13,859 nt of DNA. Source: Acidimicrobiales bacterium (GTDB lineage: Bacteria; Actinomycetota; Acidimicrobiia; Acidimicrobiales; Palsa-688). Shown here piece by piece: positions 1-7,271 of this stretch. The notes under the pieces were generated by a model. The model ran no database searches. It worked only from the letters and a program-made list of their open reading frames with translations, and was not told where the DNA came from. Made by a program: the position numbers and the translations under genes. Within the stretch, counting starts at the first letter, position 1. Each line of letters starts with the position of its first letter. The DNA lies in the NCBI GenBank assembly GCA_019241495.1, contig JAFAWZ010000248.1, positions 1 to 13,859 on the forward strand, given 5' to 3'.

Positions 1-1
1 G

Positions 2-523
2 GTGAACCTGACCGCGCGGGAGTTCCAGCGGCCGACGCTGGCGAACGAGATTGCCGCCATGCTGACGGCGACCGGACTCGCGCCGTCGTGGCTCTCCCTG
101 GAGATCACCGAGAGCCTGGCGATGGACAATGCCGAGGCCACAGTGAACACGCTGGTGGCGCTGCGGCAGTTGGGGGTGCTGGTGGCCATCGACGACTTCG
201 GGACCGGCTACTCCTCGCTCGCCTATCTGCGGCAGTTCCCGGTGGACATCTTGAAGATCGACCAGGCGTTCGTACAGGCGGCGGTGTCCAAGAAGCCCGG
301 GGGTGACGCCCTCATACGGGCCATCGTCGATCTAGCGGCCAACCTGACGCTGACGACGATCGCCGAGGGTCTCGAGACCAAACTGCACGCCGAGCACATA
401 AGTTCCCTCGGGTGTCAAATGGGACAGGGGTACCTCTTCTCCAGGCCGGAGCCCGCTCACCAGCTCGAGCGCCACTTCTCGTCCGAGCCCGGAAGCCGGG
501 TCCTGACTCCAGCGGCCTATTGA
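2..523 (+). CDS. EAL-domain c-di-GMP phosphodiesterase, C-terminal part (5' end outside window)
   Basis: This is the 3' part of a gene whose frame is already open at the left edge; the GTG at base 2 encodes an internal residue, since the run VNLTAREFQ matches the interior of EAL domains (typically VNLSARQF). The visible half carries the expected active-site landmarks in order: LEITES (metal-binding Glu), DDFGTGYSSLAYL (paired Asp), LKID (Lys), TIAEGLET (Glu) and GCQMGQGYLFSRP (Gln). EAL domains hydrolyse cyclic di-GMP to pGpG, and all residues visible here are compatible with activity. The EAL signature itself and any GGDEF, PAS or membrane input domains lie upstream. About 20 residues follow the domain before the TGA stop. 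Activity versus a degenerate sensory role cannot be settled from half a domain. Confidence 0.93.
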   Translation: MNLTAREFQRPTLANEIAAMLTATGLAPSWLSLEITESLAMDNAEATVNTLVALRQLGVLVAIDDFGTGYSSLAYLRQFPVDILKIDQAFVQAAVSKKPGGDALIRAIVDLAANLTLTTIAEGLETKLHAEHISSLGCQMGQGYLFSRPEPAHQLERHFSSEPGSRVLTPAAY

Positions 524-634
524 CGGCGAGGGCATCACGGCCCCGGGGGCATTGAGCGACCGCTCCTCGTAGGTCGAGCCCTCAGGCGACGGGTCTGTAC
601 CGGAGTGCCCCTTTAGCGGCCGCCCTTCGCCAGA

Positions 635-687
635 AACTCCGTAAGAGTTCACCGCGTGTTTACCGCGACGGTAGGCCGGCTCGGCCA
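635..687 (+). other. Three small perfect inverted repeats in the 231-base gap before the DUF2510 gene
   Basis: The gap 524-754 holds three closely spaced short dyads: AACTC/GAGTT at 635-649 (5-nt loop), TACCG/CGGTA at 661-673 (3-nt loop) and GGCCG/CGGCC at 675-687 (3-nt loop). None has a T-tract after it, so none is a classical intrinsic terminator. They could fold in the 5' leader of the next gene or end the EAL transcript by another route. No riboswitch consensus was recognised. Short dyads are common by chance in GC-rich DNA. Confidence 0.25.
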
Positions 688-754
688 GTATTTGAGCGTT
701 CTTCTCGCAACGTAGGCGGGCGCGGACTCCTACCGAAAGGGTTGAGCCTCTCCA

Positions 755-2683
755 GTGGACCAACAACGGGGATACCCGAGTTCTGGCTGGTATCCGGATC
801 CGGGTGACGAGACTCGCATCCGATATTGGAGCGGCACTGGCTGGACCGCCGACACGAGGCCTCGTTGGGCACCACCGTCACCTCGAGTAGCGCCCGGGCA
901 CCGCTCAGGGACCGGGCAAGCAGGTGTCTCCCCCGGCCGGCCAGGGCGGCACTTCTCCGCGCGGCCTGCTTCGCCGGCGCTCCCCGTGTCGCGCGCTGTA
1001 CGGGCTGGCGTGTTCCGGGGTCTTCTCGCATCCATGGTGCTGATCGGGGCGCTAACAGCCGTCCGCCTGGCCGGCGGTACCTCGTCCAAGCGCGGCCCGG
1101 CTGTCCAGTCCGCCCTGGCCGGCGAGCTCCAAGTGGGGCTCATGGAGCTGCTCGATCCCGTTCCCGGCCTGACCGCTTCCCACCTCGACCGTCCTCACGA
1201 TCGGGTGGTCGCGGTCAAGGTGCAGCTCGCCAACACCAGCCGACGGAGTATTAAGAGGGACGTCAGCCATGACTTGGTGGTGGTTGGCACGAACGGTAGC
1301 CATTACACCCCATCGCACCACCCCGTCACCGGGTGTCGAAGCTTCGACACGGGAATGCTGGCGCTGAGCTCCGGCGCCCAAGAGACGGGCTGTTTCACGT
1401 TCCAGCTCCCAAGCGATCTCAAGGTCAGGCAGGTTATTCCCGCCTTCGACCAGCCCAGCACGGTCCTCCGGGCACCGGGGGGCAGCGCGGGAGCCGATAG
1501 TGACGACACGGCTACCTCGGCGCCACCGACGACTCTCGCGCCCCGCCGAACGACCATTCCCGGCTCTTCGACCTCCACTGCCCCTGTGGCGACCACAACG
1601 GTGCCAGCCCGGACTGCACCAGCGTCGACTGCGCCCGCCTCCACTGTGCCGTCCACCACTGTGCCGTCCACCACTGTGCCGTCCACCACGGCGCCAACCT
1701 CCACTGTGCCGGCCACTACCACCACGGTCTCGCCCACGACTCTCCCGGCGACGACTACGACTGTGCCGGCGCCAACCACGACCGTGCCGGCCCCGTCCGT
1801 GACGACCCTGCCACCCAGCCCTCCCACGGCCGGTTCGGGTGGCACCTCCCCGACGTTGTACTACCCCGGTTCTGCGTTGACTCAGCCGCTGGCTTCCGGG
1901 TCGTGGAATCAGGGAAGCACCTCCCTCATCTCCATCCTGGCGTCCGGCCCTGCGGCTGACATCTACGCGTTTGGCTCGCCGATCTATACCGATGTCACCT
2001 CGAGCACACCCCGCTACCCGGTCACGTGCACCATGCCTTGGGGTTTGTGCGAGCTGTCCCGACAACTGGTCCCCATTCCTTCGGACGCCGTCCCGAGTTC
2101 GGGTAGTGACGGCGAGATGATCGTGTTGGATCCAGCAACCCACTTGGCCTACGAGTTCTGGCAGTTCCAAAGCGGCTCAACCATGAGCGCGTCGTGGGGC
2201 GCCGTCATGGACGTCAGGGGGCCGGGAGACGTGTCGATCTATGGCGGCCCGGGTGGGACCGGCTCGGGCATCTCGCAGCTGGCCGCGGTGGCCACCATCG
2301 CGGATCTACAGTCGGGCAAGATCGCCCATCCGATGAAGTTCTCCTCGTCGATCACCTGCAGCGGTGTGTTCGTCGCCCCCGCCGTCAAGACCGATGGGAC
2401 GCACGGCCAGCCCTGCCTTCCCGAAGGCGCCAGGATCCAACTCGACCCTTCGATCGACCTGGCGGCCATTCCCGGCATCACCCCTTTCGAGCTGATGGTC
2501 GGCACCGCTCTGCAGGTCTACGGTGCTTTCTGCGGCGACACCGGCGGGGCCTCCATGGCCTTCAGCTTCCAGACTCCCGAGGCCGGAACGGGCGATCCGT
2601 ACCCGTCGCTTGGCGCATTCGCGGACTACTACGGCATGCCCCACATCCCCTGGAGCTCGATCCGGGTGGTTTCCGGCGGATAA
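755..2683 (+). CDS. Membrane-anchored secreted protein: DUF2510, TM helix, Thr/Pro stalk, uncharacterised C-terminal domain
   Basis: This 642-residue protein starts at GTG 755, with a weak purine-rich GAAAGG about 14 bases upstream. Residues about 8-38 form a DUF2510 domain (GWYPDPGD, RYWSGTGWT), a short module of actinobacterial membrane proteins that normally faces the cytoplasm. A basic, Pro-rich stretch leads to one hydrophobic segment at about 86-106. Residues about 115-235 form a beta-rich domain resembling DUF4352-type extracellular domains. Residues about 250-353 are a Thr/Pro/Ser/Val stalk that includes exact 15-bp DNA repeats. The last 280 residues have five Cys, probably disulfide-bonded, and motifs such as AYEFWQFQ, SASWG, PEGARIQLDP and YGAFCGDTGGA; I recall similar unnamed domains in secreted actinobacterial proteins but know no function. 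The likely topology is N-in with the stalk and C-domain outside, possibly presented through the cell wall. No catalytic motif was recognised. Confidence 0.85.
   Translation: MDQQRGYPSSGWYPDPGDETRIRYWSGTGWTADTRPRWAPPSPRVAPGHRSGTGQAGVSPGRPGRHFSARPASPALPVSRAVRAGVFRGLLASMVLIGALTAVRLAGGTSSKRGPAVQSALAGELQVGLMELLDPVPGLTASHLDRPHDRVVAVKVQLANTSRRSIKRDVSHDLVVVGTNGSHYTPSHHPVTGCRSFDTGMLALSSGAQETGCFTFQLPSDLKVRQVIPAFDQPSTVLRAPGGSAGADSDDTATSAPPTTLAPRRTTIPGSSTSTAPVATTTVPARTAPASTAPASTVPSTTVPSTTVPSTTAPTSTVPATTTTVSPTTLPATTTTVPAPTTTVPAPSVTTLPPSPPTAGSGGTSPTLYYPGSALTQPLASGSWNQGSTSLISILASGPAADIYAFGSPIYTDVTSSTPRYPVTCTMPWGLCELSRQLVPIPSDAVPSSGSDGEMIVLDPATHLAYEFWQFQSGSTMSASWGAVMDVRGPGDVSIYGGPGGTGSGISQLAAVATIADLQSGKIAHPMKFSSSITCSGVFVAPAVKTDGTHGQPCLPEGARIQLDPSIDLAAIPGITPFELMVGTALQVYGAFCGDTGGASMAFSFQTPEAGTGDPYPSLGAFADYYGMPHIPWSSIRVVSGG
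1646..1690 (+). repeat. Three tandem 15-bp repeats encoding Val-Pro-Ser-Thr-Thr
   Basis: The unit gtgccgtccaccact occurs at 1646-1660 and 1661-1675, and again at 1676-1690 with a single change in the last base. The repeats are in frame and lie inside a longer Thr/Pro-rich stretch (about 1506-1815) built from looser copies of the same motif. Exact in-frame repeats of this kind can expand or contract by slippage and so alter stalk length. They are coding repeats, not a CRISPR array. Confidence 0.9.
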
Positions 2684-2864
2684 AAAGGGTCGTATTGCCC
2701 TGAAAACGCACGATTTGGGAAAGGACGCCACCGAGGACACGCGCCCGTTTTCATCCCCCCATTGTGTATTTCCGGTCAACTTGGTAAGAAGCATGGATCA
2801 CATTCCAGGTACGGCTTCGCGGCGCATACGCGCCAATGCCGTCGTCGTTCGGCGGAGCGATTTC

Positions 2865-3980
2865 GTGATCCGTTTCGACTCGGTGACGAAGCAGTATCCG
2901 GACGGGACGGTCGCCGTCGACGGCCTCACTCTCGAGGCTGACACTGGGAAGATCACTGTTCTCGTCGGTCCTTCGGGATGTGGCAAGACCACCAGCTTGC
3001 GCATGATCAACCGGATGATCGACCCGACCAAGGGTCGCATCTGGCTCGACGACCGGGATATAGCCACGATGCGACCGGATCAACTCCGCCGGGGCATGGG
3101 TTACGTCATCCAGCAGGCCGGCCTGTTCCCGCACCGTACCGTGATCGACAACATCGGAACCGTTCCGGTCCTTCTCGGCGCGACCCGGCGGGCGGCGCGC
3201 CGCAGGGCATTGAAGCTGCTCGACCAGGTGGGACTGCCCGCCAATCTGGCCGGACGGTACCCCGCCCAGCTCTCGGGCGGGCAGCAGCAGCGCGTCGGGG
3301 TGGCTCGCGCCTTAGCCGCCAACCCGCCGGTCATGCTTATGGACGAGCCCTTCTCCGCTGTCGACCCGGTAGTGCGGGTCCAGTTGCAGGACGAGTTCTT
3401 ACGCCTGCAAGGTGAGCTCGGCAAGACCATAGTCTTCGTGACCCACGATATCGACGAGGCGGTGAAGCTGGGCGACCAGGTCGCGGTATTGCGGGTCGGC
3501 GGCCGGCTGGCTCAGCTGGCCACGCCGCGCGAGCTACTGGCCCACCCGTCCGACTCCTTCGTCGCCGGGTTCGTCGGCCGGGACCGGGGCTACCGGGCCC
3601 TGGGTTTCACCCCGGCGGGTGAACTTCCGCTTCGAGGTGAGACGGTGGTGAGGCTCGGGGATCGCCTGGACTCCGTCGCGGCGCGCGCCACAGAAGGCTG
3701 GGTTCTGGTGCTCGACGAGCACGATCAACCACAAGGTTGGCTCGCGGCGAGCGCCGCGTCGGACCAGGGTGGTGCGGTGACGCCCGAGATGCTGAACCTG
3801 GGTGGCACCCTCGCCATGGAATCGTCGTCGCTTCGCGAAGCTCTCGACGCGGCCCTCTCATCGCCCAGCGGGCGGGGCGTGATCGTTCGCGACGATGGCC
3901 GTTTGATCGGTACCGTCACTGCCTCGCAGGTCCTTACCAGGATCGAGCAGGAACGGTCGGCCGTGCCGCTGGCCCGATGA
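2865..3980 (+). CDS. opuCA: Quaternary-amine (glycine betaine/choline type) ABC importer, ATP-binding protein
   Basis: This is a 371-residue ATPase energising the importer encoded by the next three genes. It has Walker A GPSGCGKTT at 35-43, ABC signature LSGGQQQR at 136-143, Walker B VMLMDEP at 156-162 and switch His in VTHD at 192-195. The Q-loop region VIQQAGLFPHRTV is typical of the OpuCA/ProV branch. The C-terminal 120 residues resemble the CBS pair of that family; only the second CBS (GVIVRDDGRLIGTVTASQVL) is clear. In OpuA-type relatives, CBS domains sense ionic strength or cyclic di-AMP. GTG 2865 is chosen because GGAG at 2853-2856 lies eight bases upstream and the protein then starts at the first beta-strand (IRFDSVTKQY). 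ATG 2793 is in frame but would add an atypical basic tail. The stop overlaps the next start (ATGA). Confidence 0.92.
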   Translation: MIRFDSVTKQYPDGTVAVDGLTLEADTGKITVLVGPSGCGKTTSLRMINRMIDPTKGRIWLDDRDIATMRPDQLRRGMGYVIQQAGLFPHRTVIDNIGTVPVLLGATRRAARRRALKLLDQVGLPANLAGRYPAQLSGGQQQRVGVARALAANPPVMLMDEPFSAVDPVVRVQLQDEFLRLQGELGKTIVFVTHDIDEAVKLGDQVAVLRVGGRLAQLATPRELLAHPSDSFVAGFVGRDRGYRALGFTPAGELPLRGETVVRLGDRLDSVAARATEGWVLVLDEHDQPQGWLAASAASDQGGAVTPEMLNLGGTLAMESSSLREALDAALSSPSGRGVIVRDDGRLIGTVTASQVLTRIEQERSAVPLAR

Positions 3981-4630
3981 GCCACGCCTGGCAGTACTTT
4001 ACGAACAACCAGTCGCAGATCCTCACCTGGCTGCGCACCACTGCCTGGCTGGCCGTCGTGCCGTTGGCAGTCGGCCTGGCCCTGTCTCTCCCCGCCGGTT
4101 GGGTGGCCAGCCGGTACCGCTGGAGCTATCCGCCGATCATCACTGTGGGCGGCTTGCTCTACACGATCCCATCCATCGTGCTGTTCTTGGCCCTTCCGGG
4201 CATCATCGGCACCAAGATCCTGGACCCGCTGAATGTGGCGGTGGCCTTGACCGTGTATTGCGTGGCGCTGCTCGCCCGGGTCGTGGCCGATGGGCTGAGG
4301 GCGGTGGACGCCGACATTCTCAATGCGGGCTCGGCCATGGGCTACACAGGACGTCAACTTCTGTTGTCAGTGCAGCTGCCTCTAGCTATCCCTGTCATCG
4401 GGGCCGGGTTGCGGGTCGCGGCAGTGTCGAACGTCAGCCTCATTGCGGTCGCCTCGACGTTGGGGGTCAGCCAGCTCGGATCTTTGTTTACGATCGGGAA
4501 CACGACGGGCGACACCGCTCCGATCTGGGTCGGCCTCGTCATGTTCGTCCTTCTTGCCCTGGTGCTCGATGGGCTCATCCTGGCCGGCGTGCGCCTCATG
4601 ACCCCGTGGCGGCGGGCGGTGGGGCGTTGA
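3977..4630 (+). CDS. opuCB: Quaternary-amine ABC importer, permease subunit 1
   Basis: This is a 217-residue integral membrane protein, the usual length for OpuCB/ProW-type permeases. The start is the ATG of an ATGA overlap with the ATPase stop, so the two are translationally coupled. It has about five or six hydrophobic segments, and the EAA coupling loop is clear around residues 108-135 (ADILNAGSAMGYTGRQLLLSVQLPLAIP). That loop docks on the ATPase. LYTIPSIVLFLALP is characteristic of the family. Its partner is the second permease immediately downstream, with which it should form the heterodimeric channel. Longer in-frame extensions upstream lie inside the ATPase gene and are not needed. The transported solute cannot be read from the permease, so the glycine betaine, choline or carnitine assignment rests on family membership. 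Confidence 0.92.
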   Translation: MSHAWQYFTNNQSQILTWLRTTAWLAVVPLAVGLALSLPAGWVASRYRWSYPPIITVGGLLYTIPSIVLFLALPGIIGTKILDPLNVAVALTVYCVALLARVVADGLRAVDADILNAGSAMGYTGRQLLLSVQLPLAIPVIGAGLRVAAVSNVSLIAVASTLGVSQLGSLFTIGNTTGDTAPIWVGLVMFVLLALVLDGLILAGVRLMTPWRRAVGR

Positions 4631-5421
4631 TCATCGCCAGCGCGGGCAGCGGGCTCCCCAGCGTCGGGCTGGTACCGCGTTGGCTGACCACGGCCTCGCA
4701 TTGGACCGGTCGCCACGGCCTTCTCGTCTCGCTCCGCGAGCATGTCATCTACACCGTCGTAGCTGTCCTTATAGCCATGATCATCGCCATCCCCATCGGC
4801 CTGGTCGTCGGCCATACGGGCAAGGGAAGCTTCGCCGTGGCCGGGTTCGCCAACGCGATCCGCGCCGTCCCAGCCTTCGGCCTGATGATCCTCCTGTACG
4901 TGCTCGTCAGCCCGAAGATCCACTTTCACGGCTCCATCGGGTGGCTGGTGCCGCGGGGGGCCTTCGCATCACTCGTGCCCGTGGAAGCCATGCTCGTCGT
5001 GCTGGCCGTCCCTCCCATCCTCACCAACACCTACGCCGGGGTGCGCGACACCGATCCGGCCGTGACCGACGCGGCACGGGGGATGGGTATGCGTCCCAGG
5101 CAGGTGGTGATGAGAGTGGAGCTGCCGATCGCCTTGCCGTTGATGCTGGCTGGTATCCGCAGCGCGGTGCTCCAGGTGATAGCCACCGCCACGATCGCCG
5201 GATTCTTGCCTTTCCTCGGAGGCCTCGGATATCAGATATTCATCAACGGCCTGCCTCAGATCAATGACCCCAATGTTGGTTACCCAGCGATGCTGGGTGC
5301 CGCGTTGGTGGTCGCGGCGCTCGCGGGAGTAGCCGACCTGGTGCTCCTGGGCGTCGAACGCCTGATCGTCTCGCCCGGCCTGGCCCGGCCCACCGCCCGA
5401 ACCCGACTGCTTCGCCCGTAG
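4627..5421 (+). CDS. opuCD: Quaternary-amine ABC importer, permease subunit 2
   Basis: This 264-residue permease pairs with the preceding one. The preferred start is TTG 4627, which overlaps the upstream stop as TTGA, a rarer version of the ATGA junction used one gene earlier. GTG 4606 is in frame and is the main alternative. The first 35 residues are loosely conserved, then hydrophobic segments begin at HVIYTVVAVLIAMIIAIPIG. The EAA loop is intact (DTDPAVTDAARGMGMRPRQ, then VVMRVELPIALPLMLAG) and is followed by the family stretch TATIAGFLPFLGGLGYQIF. The tail after the last membrane segment is short and Arg-rich. The lipoprotein binding subunit follows after 31 bases. Together they make a four-gene importer of the OpuC/Mycobacterium ProXVWZ type, normally used for osmoprotectant uptake. 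Confidence 0.9.
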   Translation: MIIASAGSGLPSVGLVPRWLTTASHWTGRHGLLVSLREHVIYTVVAVLIAMIIAIPIGLVVGHTGKGSFAVAGFANAIRAVPAFGLMILLYVLVSPKIHFHGSIGWLVPRGAFASLVPVEAMLVVLAVPPILTNTYAGVRDTDPAVTDAARGMGMRPRQVVMRVELPIALPLMLAGIRSAVLQVIATATIAGFLPFLGGLGYQIFINGLPQINDPNVGYPAMLGAALVVAALAGVADLVLLGVERLIVSPGLARPTARTRLLRP

Positions 5422-5442
5422 TCTCCAGTTTCGTGACATCCC

Positions 5443-5450
5443 AAGGAGGA
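5443..5450 (+). promoter_or_regulatory. Strong Shine-Dalgarno of the substrate-binding lipoprotein gene
   Basis: The sequence aaggagga ends only two bases before ATG 5453. It is the strongest Shine-Dalgarno match in the importer operon but is unusually close to the start. High translation here fits the need for binding protein in excess over the membrane subunits. Confidence 0.7.
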
Positions 5451-5452
5451 TC

Positions 5453-6379
5453 ATGAACCGCCACCTCAGATCTGGACTTATCGCCTTCGGGCTGCTGGTC
5501 GTGTTGTCCGGCTCGCTGGCTGCATGCTCGAGTAGCAAGAGCAAGTCCTCGCCCACGACGGCGGGCGGCTCCTCCGGCTCGGGCGGTTCGCTCACGGTCG
5601 GCTCGGCCGACTTCACGGAAAGCGCGCTGTTGGCGGACATCTACGCCGACGCGCTTCAGTCCAAGGGCGTGTCGATCACCAAGAAGCTGAACATTGGCGA
5701 GCGATCCGTGTACTGGAAGGCGATGCAGGACGGCTCGATCGATTTCATCCCTGAGTACAACGGATCCATCCTCGACTACCTCGACTCGAGCACCACCGCC
5801 AAGAGCACATCCGAGGTCACGGCCGCCCTGCCGGGGGTACTTGGTAGCAAGCTCACCGCCTTGAGCCCGGCCGCCGCGCAGGACTCCGACACCATCACTG
5901 TGACCAAGGCGACAGCGGACAAGTACCACCTGTCCTCCATAGCCGACCTGGCCCCGATCGCGGGGCGCCTGACCTTTGGCGCGCCCGCGCAGTTCCAAAC
6001 CCGCCCCGACGGCATTCCTGCGCTGAAGAGCACCTACGGCGTGACCTTCGGGAACTTCACCGCCCTTTCAGCAAGTGGCACGGTGACGGTGACGTCGTTG
6101 AAAGACGGGACGATCGACGCCGGCGACATCTTCTCGACCGACCCATCGTTCGCCGCTGACGGTTTCGTGGCTCTCGCCGATCCGAAGAACATGTTCGCGG
6201 CGCAGAACGTCACCCCGATCATTGCTGCGGCCAAGCTGAACACCACCATCAAGAACACGGTCAACGCGGTCTCCGCCAAGCTGACGACCTCGATCCTGGC
6301 TGACCTCGACTCCAAGGTCGGTAGCGGCGACCCGGATCCGGTGGCCAAGCAATGGTTGGCCACGGTGGGCCTCGGCTAG
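5453..6379 (+). CDS. opuCC: Quaternary-amine-binding lipoprotein of the ABC importer (ProX/OpuCC type)
   Basis: This 308-residue extracellular solute-binding lipoprotein has a signal peptide with Arg/His in the n-region, a hydrophobic core and the lipobox LAAC with lipidated Cys25, followed by a Ser/Gly/Lys-rich tether to about residue 42. The mature domain starts at LTVGSADFTESALLADIYADAL and contains MQDGSIDFIPEYNGSILDYL, matching the ALKNGDIDIYPEYTGT region of ProX/OpuCC proteins. Later segments (LKDGTIDAGDIFSTDPSF, then QNVTPII, then DPDPVAKQWLATVGL) are also family-typical. Binding proteins of this family hold the trimethylammonium group in an aromatic cage; candidate Tyr/Phe residues are present but cannot be assigned without alignment. 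It delivers substrate to the permease pair encoded just upstream. Exact specificity is unknown. Confidence 0.92.
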   Translation: MNRHLRSGLIAFGLLVVLSGSLAACSSSKSKSSPTTAGGSSGSGGSLTVGSADFTESALLADIYADALQSKGVSITKKLNIGERSVYWKAMQDGSIDFIPEYNGSILDYLDSSTTAKSTSEVTAALPGVLGSKLTALSPAAAQDSDTITVTKATADKYHLSSIADLAPIAGRLTFGAPAQFQTRPDGIPALKSTYGVTFGNFTALSASGTVTVTSLKDGTIDAGDIFSTDPSFAADGFVALADPKNMFAAQNVTPIIAAAKLNTTIKNTVNAVSAKLTTSILADLDSKVGSGDPDPVAKQWLATVGLG

Positions 6380-6389
6380 CACCGCCCCC

Positions 6390-6424
6390 GACCTGCGGCG
6401 AGGTCACGTCGAGGGGTACCCTCG
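6390..6424 (+). other. Two stacked hairpins in the gap before the SCO1-type gene
   Basis: The 52-base gap after the binding-protein gene holds two perfect dyads back to back: GACCT/AGGTC (6390-6405, 6-nt loop) and CGAGGG/CCCTCG (6410-6424, 3-nt loop). The second ends seven bases before the TTG start and contains the only purine-rich Shine-Dalgarno-like stretch (GAGGGG). There is no T-tract. Partial termination, RNA stabilisation between importer and SCO1 messages, or masking of the ribosome site are all possible. Confidence 0.4.
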
Positions 6425-6431
6425 GCCTCCC

Positions 6432-7184
6432 TTGCGCCACATCGCCCGATCCCTCTTCGCCGTGCTGGTGCTGGCGGCGGTGGCCGCCGGCTGTGCCTCG
6501 TCCAAGTCCGGGCCGCCTGCCGCCAATGTGGGTACGATCATCCCGCCCGGCCATCCGGTACCGGACACATCGCTCGTCGATCAGAACGGCCAGGCCTCCA
6601 GCCTCGCTTCGTTCAAGGGCCGCTACGTGGTCTTGGCCCAGTTCCTTACTCTCTGCCAGGAGGAATGCCCCCTGACCACCGCGGCCTTCCAGAACATGAA
6701 GGCGGCAGTGGACAAGTCCGGCCTGTCATCGAAGGTGGCGTTCGTGGAGGTCACGGTGGACCCCGAGCGGGACAATCCGGCCCGGCTGCTCGCCTACCAG
6801 AAGGAGTTCGGCGCCGACTGGACTCTGCTGACAGGAACGACGGCCGACATATCCGCCTTCTGGAAGGCCTTCGGCGTCTTCTACCAAAAGGTGCCCGAGG
6901 GCAGCCCTCCGGCCGACGACTGGTTGACTCACCAACCGCTGACCTACGACATCGACCACTCGAACGGCTTCGTGCTCATCGACCCCTCGGGTGACGAGCG
7001 GTTCATCACCCAGGAGCTTCCCAATTTGCACGGGCAGCTCTCGCCCCAACTGAAGAGCCTCCTCGACTCGGAGGGCATCAGCAACCTCGACTCAGCCGAC
7101 CCCGGCCAGAGCTACACCATCCCGCAGGCTTTAGGTGCGCTCTCGTGGCTCGTCGGCAAGAAGCTGCCGGTTCCGACCGGCTGA
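6432..7184 (+). CDS. SCO1/SenC/PrrC-family copper-binding thioredoxin-fold lipoprotein
   Basis: This 250-residue lipoprotein has a signal peptide (MRHIARSLFAVLVL) and lipobox AAGC with Cys21. The fold is the SCO thioredoxin-like domain: PDTSLVDQNGQASSLASFKGRYVVL, then the CxxxC copper site (Cys75 and Cys79 in LCQEECP), VTVDPERDNP, and the third ligand His176 in DIDHSNGFVLID. All three copper ligands are therefore present. SCO proteins deliver copper to the CuA centre of cytochrome c oxidase subunit II, or act as thiol-disulfide or redox-sensing proteins. TTG 6432 is chosen because it supplies the basic n-region; GTG 6462 would leave almost no n-region. No oxidase or copper gene is in the window; the only close neighbour is the osmoprotectant importer 52 bases upstream, which does not explain its job. 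A C-terminal extension of about 35 residues follows the usual domain. Confidence 0.88.
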   Translation: MRHIARSLFAVLVLAAVAAGCASSKSGPPAANVGTIIPPGHPVPDTSLVDQNGQASSLASFKGRYVVLAQFLTLCQEECPLTTAAFQNMKAAVDKSGLSSKVAFVEVTVDPERDNPARLLAYQKEFGADWTLLTGTTADISAFWKAFGVFYQKVPEGSPPADDWLTHQPLTYDIDHSNGFVLIDPSGDERFITQELPNLHGQLSPQLKSLLDSEGISNLDSADPGQSYTIPQALGALSWLVGKKLPVPTG

Positions 7185-7205
7185 CCGGTAACAGGTTCGG
7201 CGGGG

Positions 7206-7229
7206 GGCATCTGTTATACAGGGGATGCC
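7206..7229 (+). promoter_or_regulatory. Dyad-symmetric promoter-like site upstream of the hydrolase/Mur-ligase/ATP-grasp operon
   Basis: A nested dyad is centred on TAT at 7215-7217: inner arms CTGT (7211-7214) and ACAG (7218-7221) are perfect, and outer arms GGCAT (7206-7210) and ATGCC (7225-7229) pair with three extra bases on the right. The centre reads TGTTATAC, resembling an extended -10 element; I see no good -35. The AT-rich centre contrasts with the surroundings. Dyad plus -10 would suit a repressor-controlled promoter for the operon starting about 100 bases downstream. Inference only. Confidence 0.4.
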
Positions 7230-7271
7230 GTTCCAAGCGCCGGTGGCGCAGGCGCGGGTACAGAGGACTAA

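Noticed and set aside
1506..1815. Repeats considered as a CRISPR array or satellite
   Set aside because: The units are short, in frame, directly adjacent without unique spacers, and encode a Thr/Pro-rich stalk.
1052..2170. Long open frame on the minus strand (372 codons) opposite the surface-protein gene
   Set aside because: It translates to Arg/Gly-rich low-complexity sequence over the Thr/Pro repeats, with no recognisable family; it is the shadow of the GC-biased plus-strand codons.
2523..2864. N-terminal extension of the importer ATPase back into the preceding gene
   Set aside because: It overlaps the end of the surface-protein gene and adds sequence absent from OpuCA-type ATPases; GTG 2865 has a good Shine-Dalgarno and gives the normal N-terminus.
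7211..7221. CTGTTATACAG as a LexA/SOS box
   Set aside because: The spacing is CTG-N5-CAG rather than the CTG-N10-CAG of proteobacterial LexA sites, and it does not match the actinobacterial type; no DNA-repair gene is downstream.
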